Assembly (NCBI GenBank): GCA_051745635.1
Contig: JBNJEH010000005.1
Location: 1 to 64,000 of the forward strand
DNA: 64,000 bases
Origin: Brumimicrobium sp051745635
GTDB taxonomy: Bacteria; Bacteroidota; Bacteroidia; Flavobacteriales_D; Crocinitomicaceae
Reading direction: 5' to 3'
The position numbers were made by a program, and so were the translations under genes. The notes under the pieces were generated by a model. It ran no database searches and had not been told where the DNA came from. It was given only the letters and a program-made list of their open reading frames with translations. Of this stretch, positions 63,763 to 64,000 are shown piece after piece (positions within the stretch are counted from its first letter, which is position 1; each line of letters begins with the position of its first letter).

Positions 63763-64000
63763 ATGAATATTGTATCGACACGAGGAATTAAAGTAGCTGT
63801 AGAGACGGCTTTTCGTCCTGACTTATCCAATATCAATAAAAATATTCTTTTCTTTAATTACGCGATTGAAATAGAAAATTGCAATTCGTTCAGTGTTCAA
63901 CTGCTCAAGCGCAACTGGCGCATTTTTGACTCGCTGAATGTCATTAGAAATGTGTCCGGCGACGGAGTTGTGGGCGAACAACCTGTTCTCAATCCCGAAG
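63763..64000 (+). CDS. apaG: ApaG family protein, N-terminal part (cut by window end)
   Basis: The first 79 residues are visible and the gene runs off the window. MNIVSTRGIKVAVETAFRPD opens the protein, followed by FFNYAIEIENCNSFSVQLLK and RNWRIFDSLNVIRNVSGDGV, the ApaG/DUF525 beta-sandwich pattern (VSGEGVVGEQP is the strongest piece). Its role is uncertain, with links to Co2+ resistance and Mg2+ efflux in enterobacteria. It diverges from nqrA across 215 bp. Confidence 0.85.
   Translation, partial: MNIVSTRGIKVAVETAFRPDLSNINKNILFFNYAIEIENCNSFSVQLLKRNWRIFDSLNVIRNVSGDGVVGEQPVLNPE

Overview
The window reads as chromosome from a marine-type Bacteroidota, most likely Flavobacteriales near the Cryomorphaceae/Crocinitomicaceae. 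The evidence is gliding/type IX secretion (T9SS) genes (gldJ, two porP/sprF genes, a PorE-like OmpA protein, secreted proteins with T9SS C-terminal signals), SprB-type and SBBP/PKD adhesins, a Na+-translocating NADH dehydrogenase operon, TANNTTTG promoter-like boxes instead of E. coli-type ones, no clear Shine-Dalgarno sequences, and moderate-to-low GC. There are no rRNA or tRNA genes. The first and last genes (a porP/sprF 3' end and the apaG 5' part) are cut by the window edges.

Layout. 0-11.9 kb: porP/sprF end, gldJ, murF, a 2OG-Fe(II) oxygenase, a TPR/SpoIIE phosphatase sensor, a small conserved protein, a TPR protein, nth, a DUF58 protein, pdhB and pfkA. 12-21.7 kb: two small exported proteins, a T9SS cargo protein and a giant alpha-2-macroglobulin, with two long non-coding stretches. 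These hold a 48-bp perfect palindrome and a terminator-like hairpin with no gene feeding it. 21.7-27.5 kb: phenylacetyl-CoA epoxidase genes paaABCD, divergent from two tandem paaE-type reductases and an SDR. 27.5-31.1 kb: cbpM-cbpA co-chaperone pair and a CopB-type copper ATPase. 31.3-42.6 kb, all minus strand: T9SS surface proteins. One SprB-repeat adhesin is split by an in-frame TAG; then a small T9SS cargo protein; then a tightly coupled adhesin-sprF-ompA operon. 42.8-51.6 kb, plus strand: dnaK, lemA, a DUF3137 protein, a secreted VWD protein, a purM-like gene, prfA and pyrF. 51.7-52.4 kb: an IS200-like transposase between inverted REP-like repeats. 52.6-57.1 kb: adenine deaminase, DUF3667 protein, CDF metal exporter, pterin dehydratase and purE. 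57.4-63.5 kb: nqrABCDEF in one minus-strand operon.

How it fits together. The main theme is the cell surface. GldJ and PorP/SprF serve gliding and T9SS secretion, and several gene products carry T9SS type A or type B C-terminal signals. Most of the rest is ordinary metabolism and housekeeping. I see no defence island, prophage or CRISPR. The items most worth a second look are the nonsense-split SprB-like adhesin, the REP-flanked transposase, the 48-bp palindrome, the coupled adhesin/SprF/OmpA-DUF1573 operon, the doubled PaaE reductase and the bacterial VWD protein. Start codons were moved downstream of the longest reading frame wherever a signal peptide or conserved N-terminus decided the matter.
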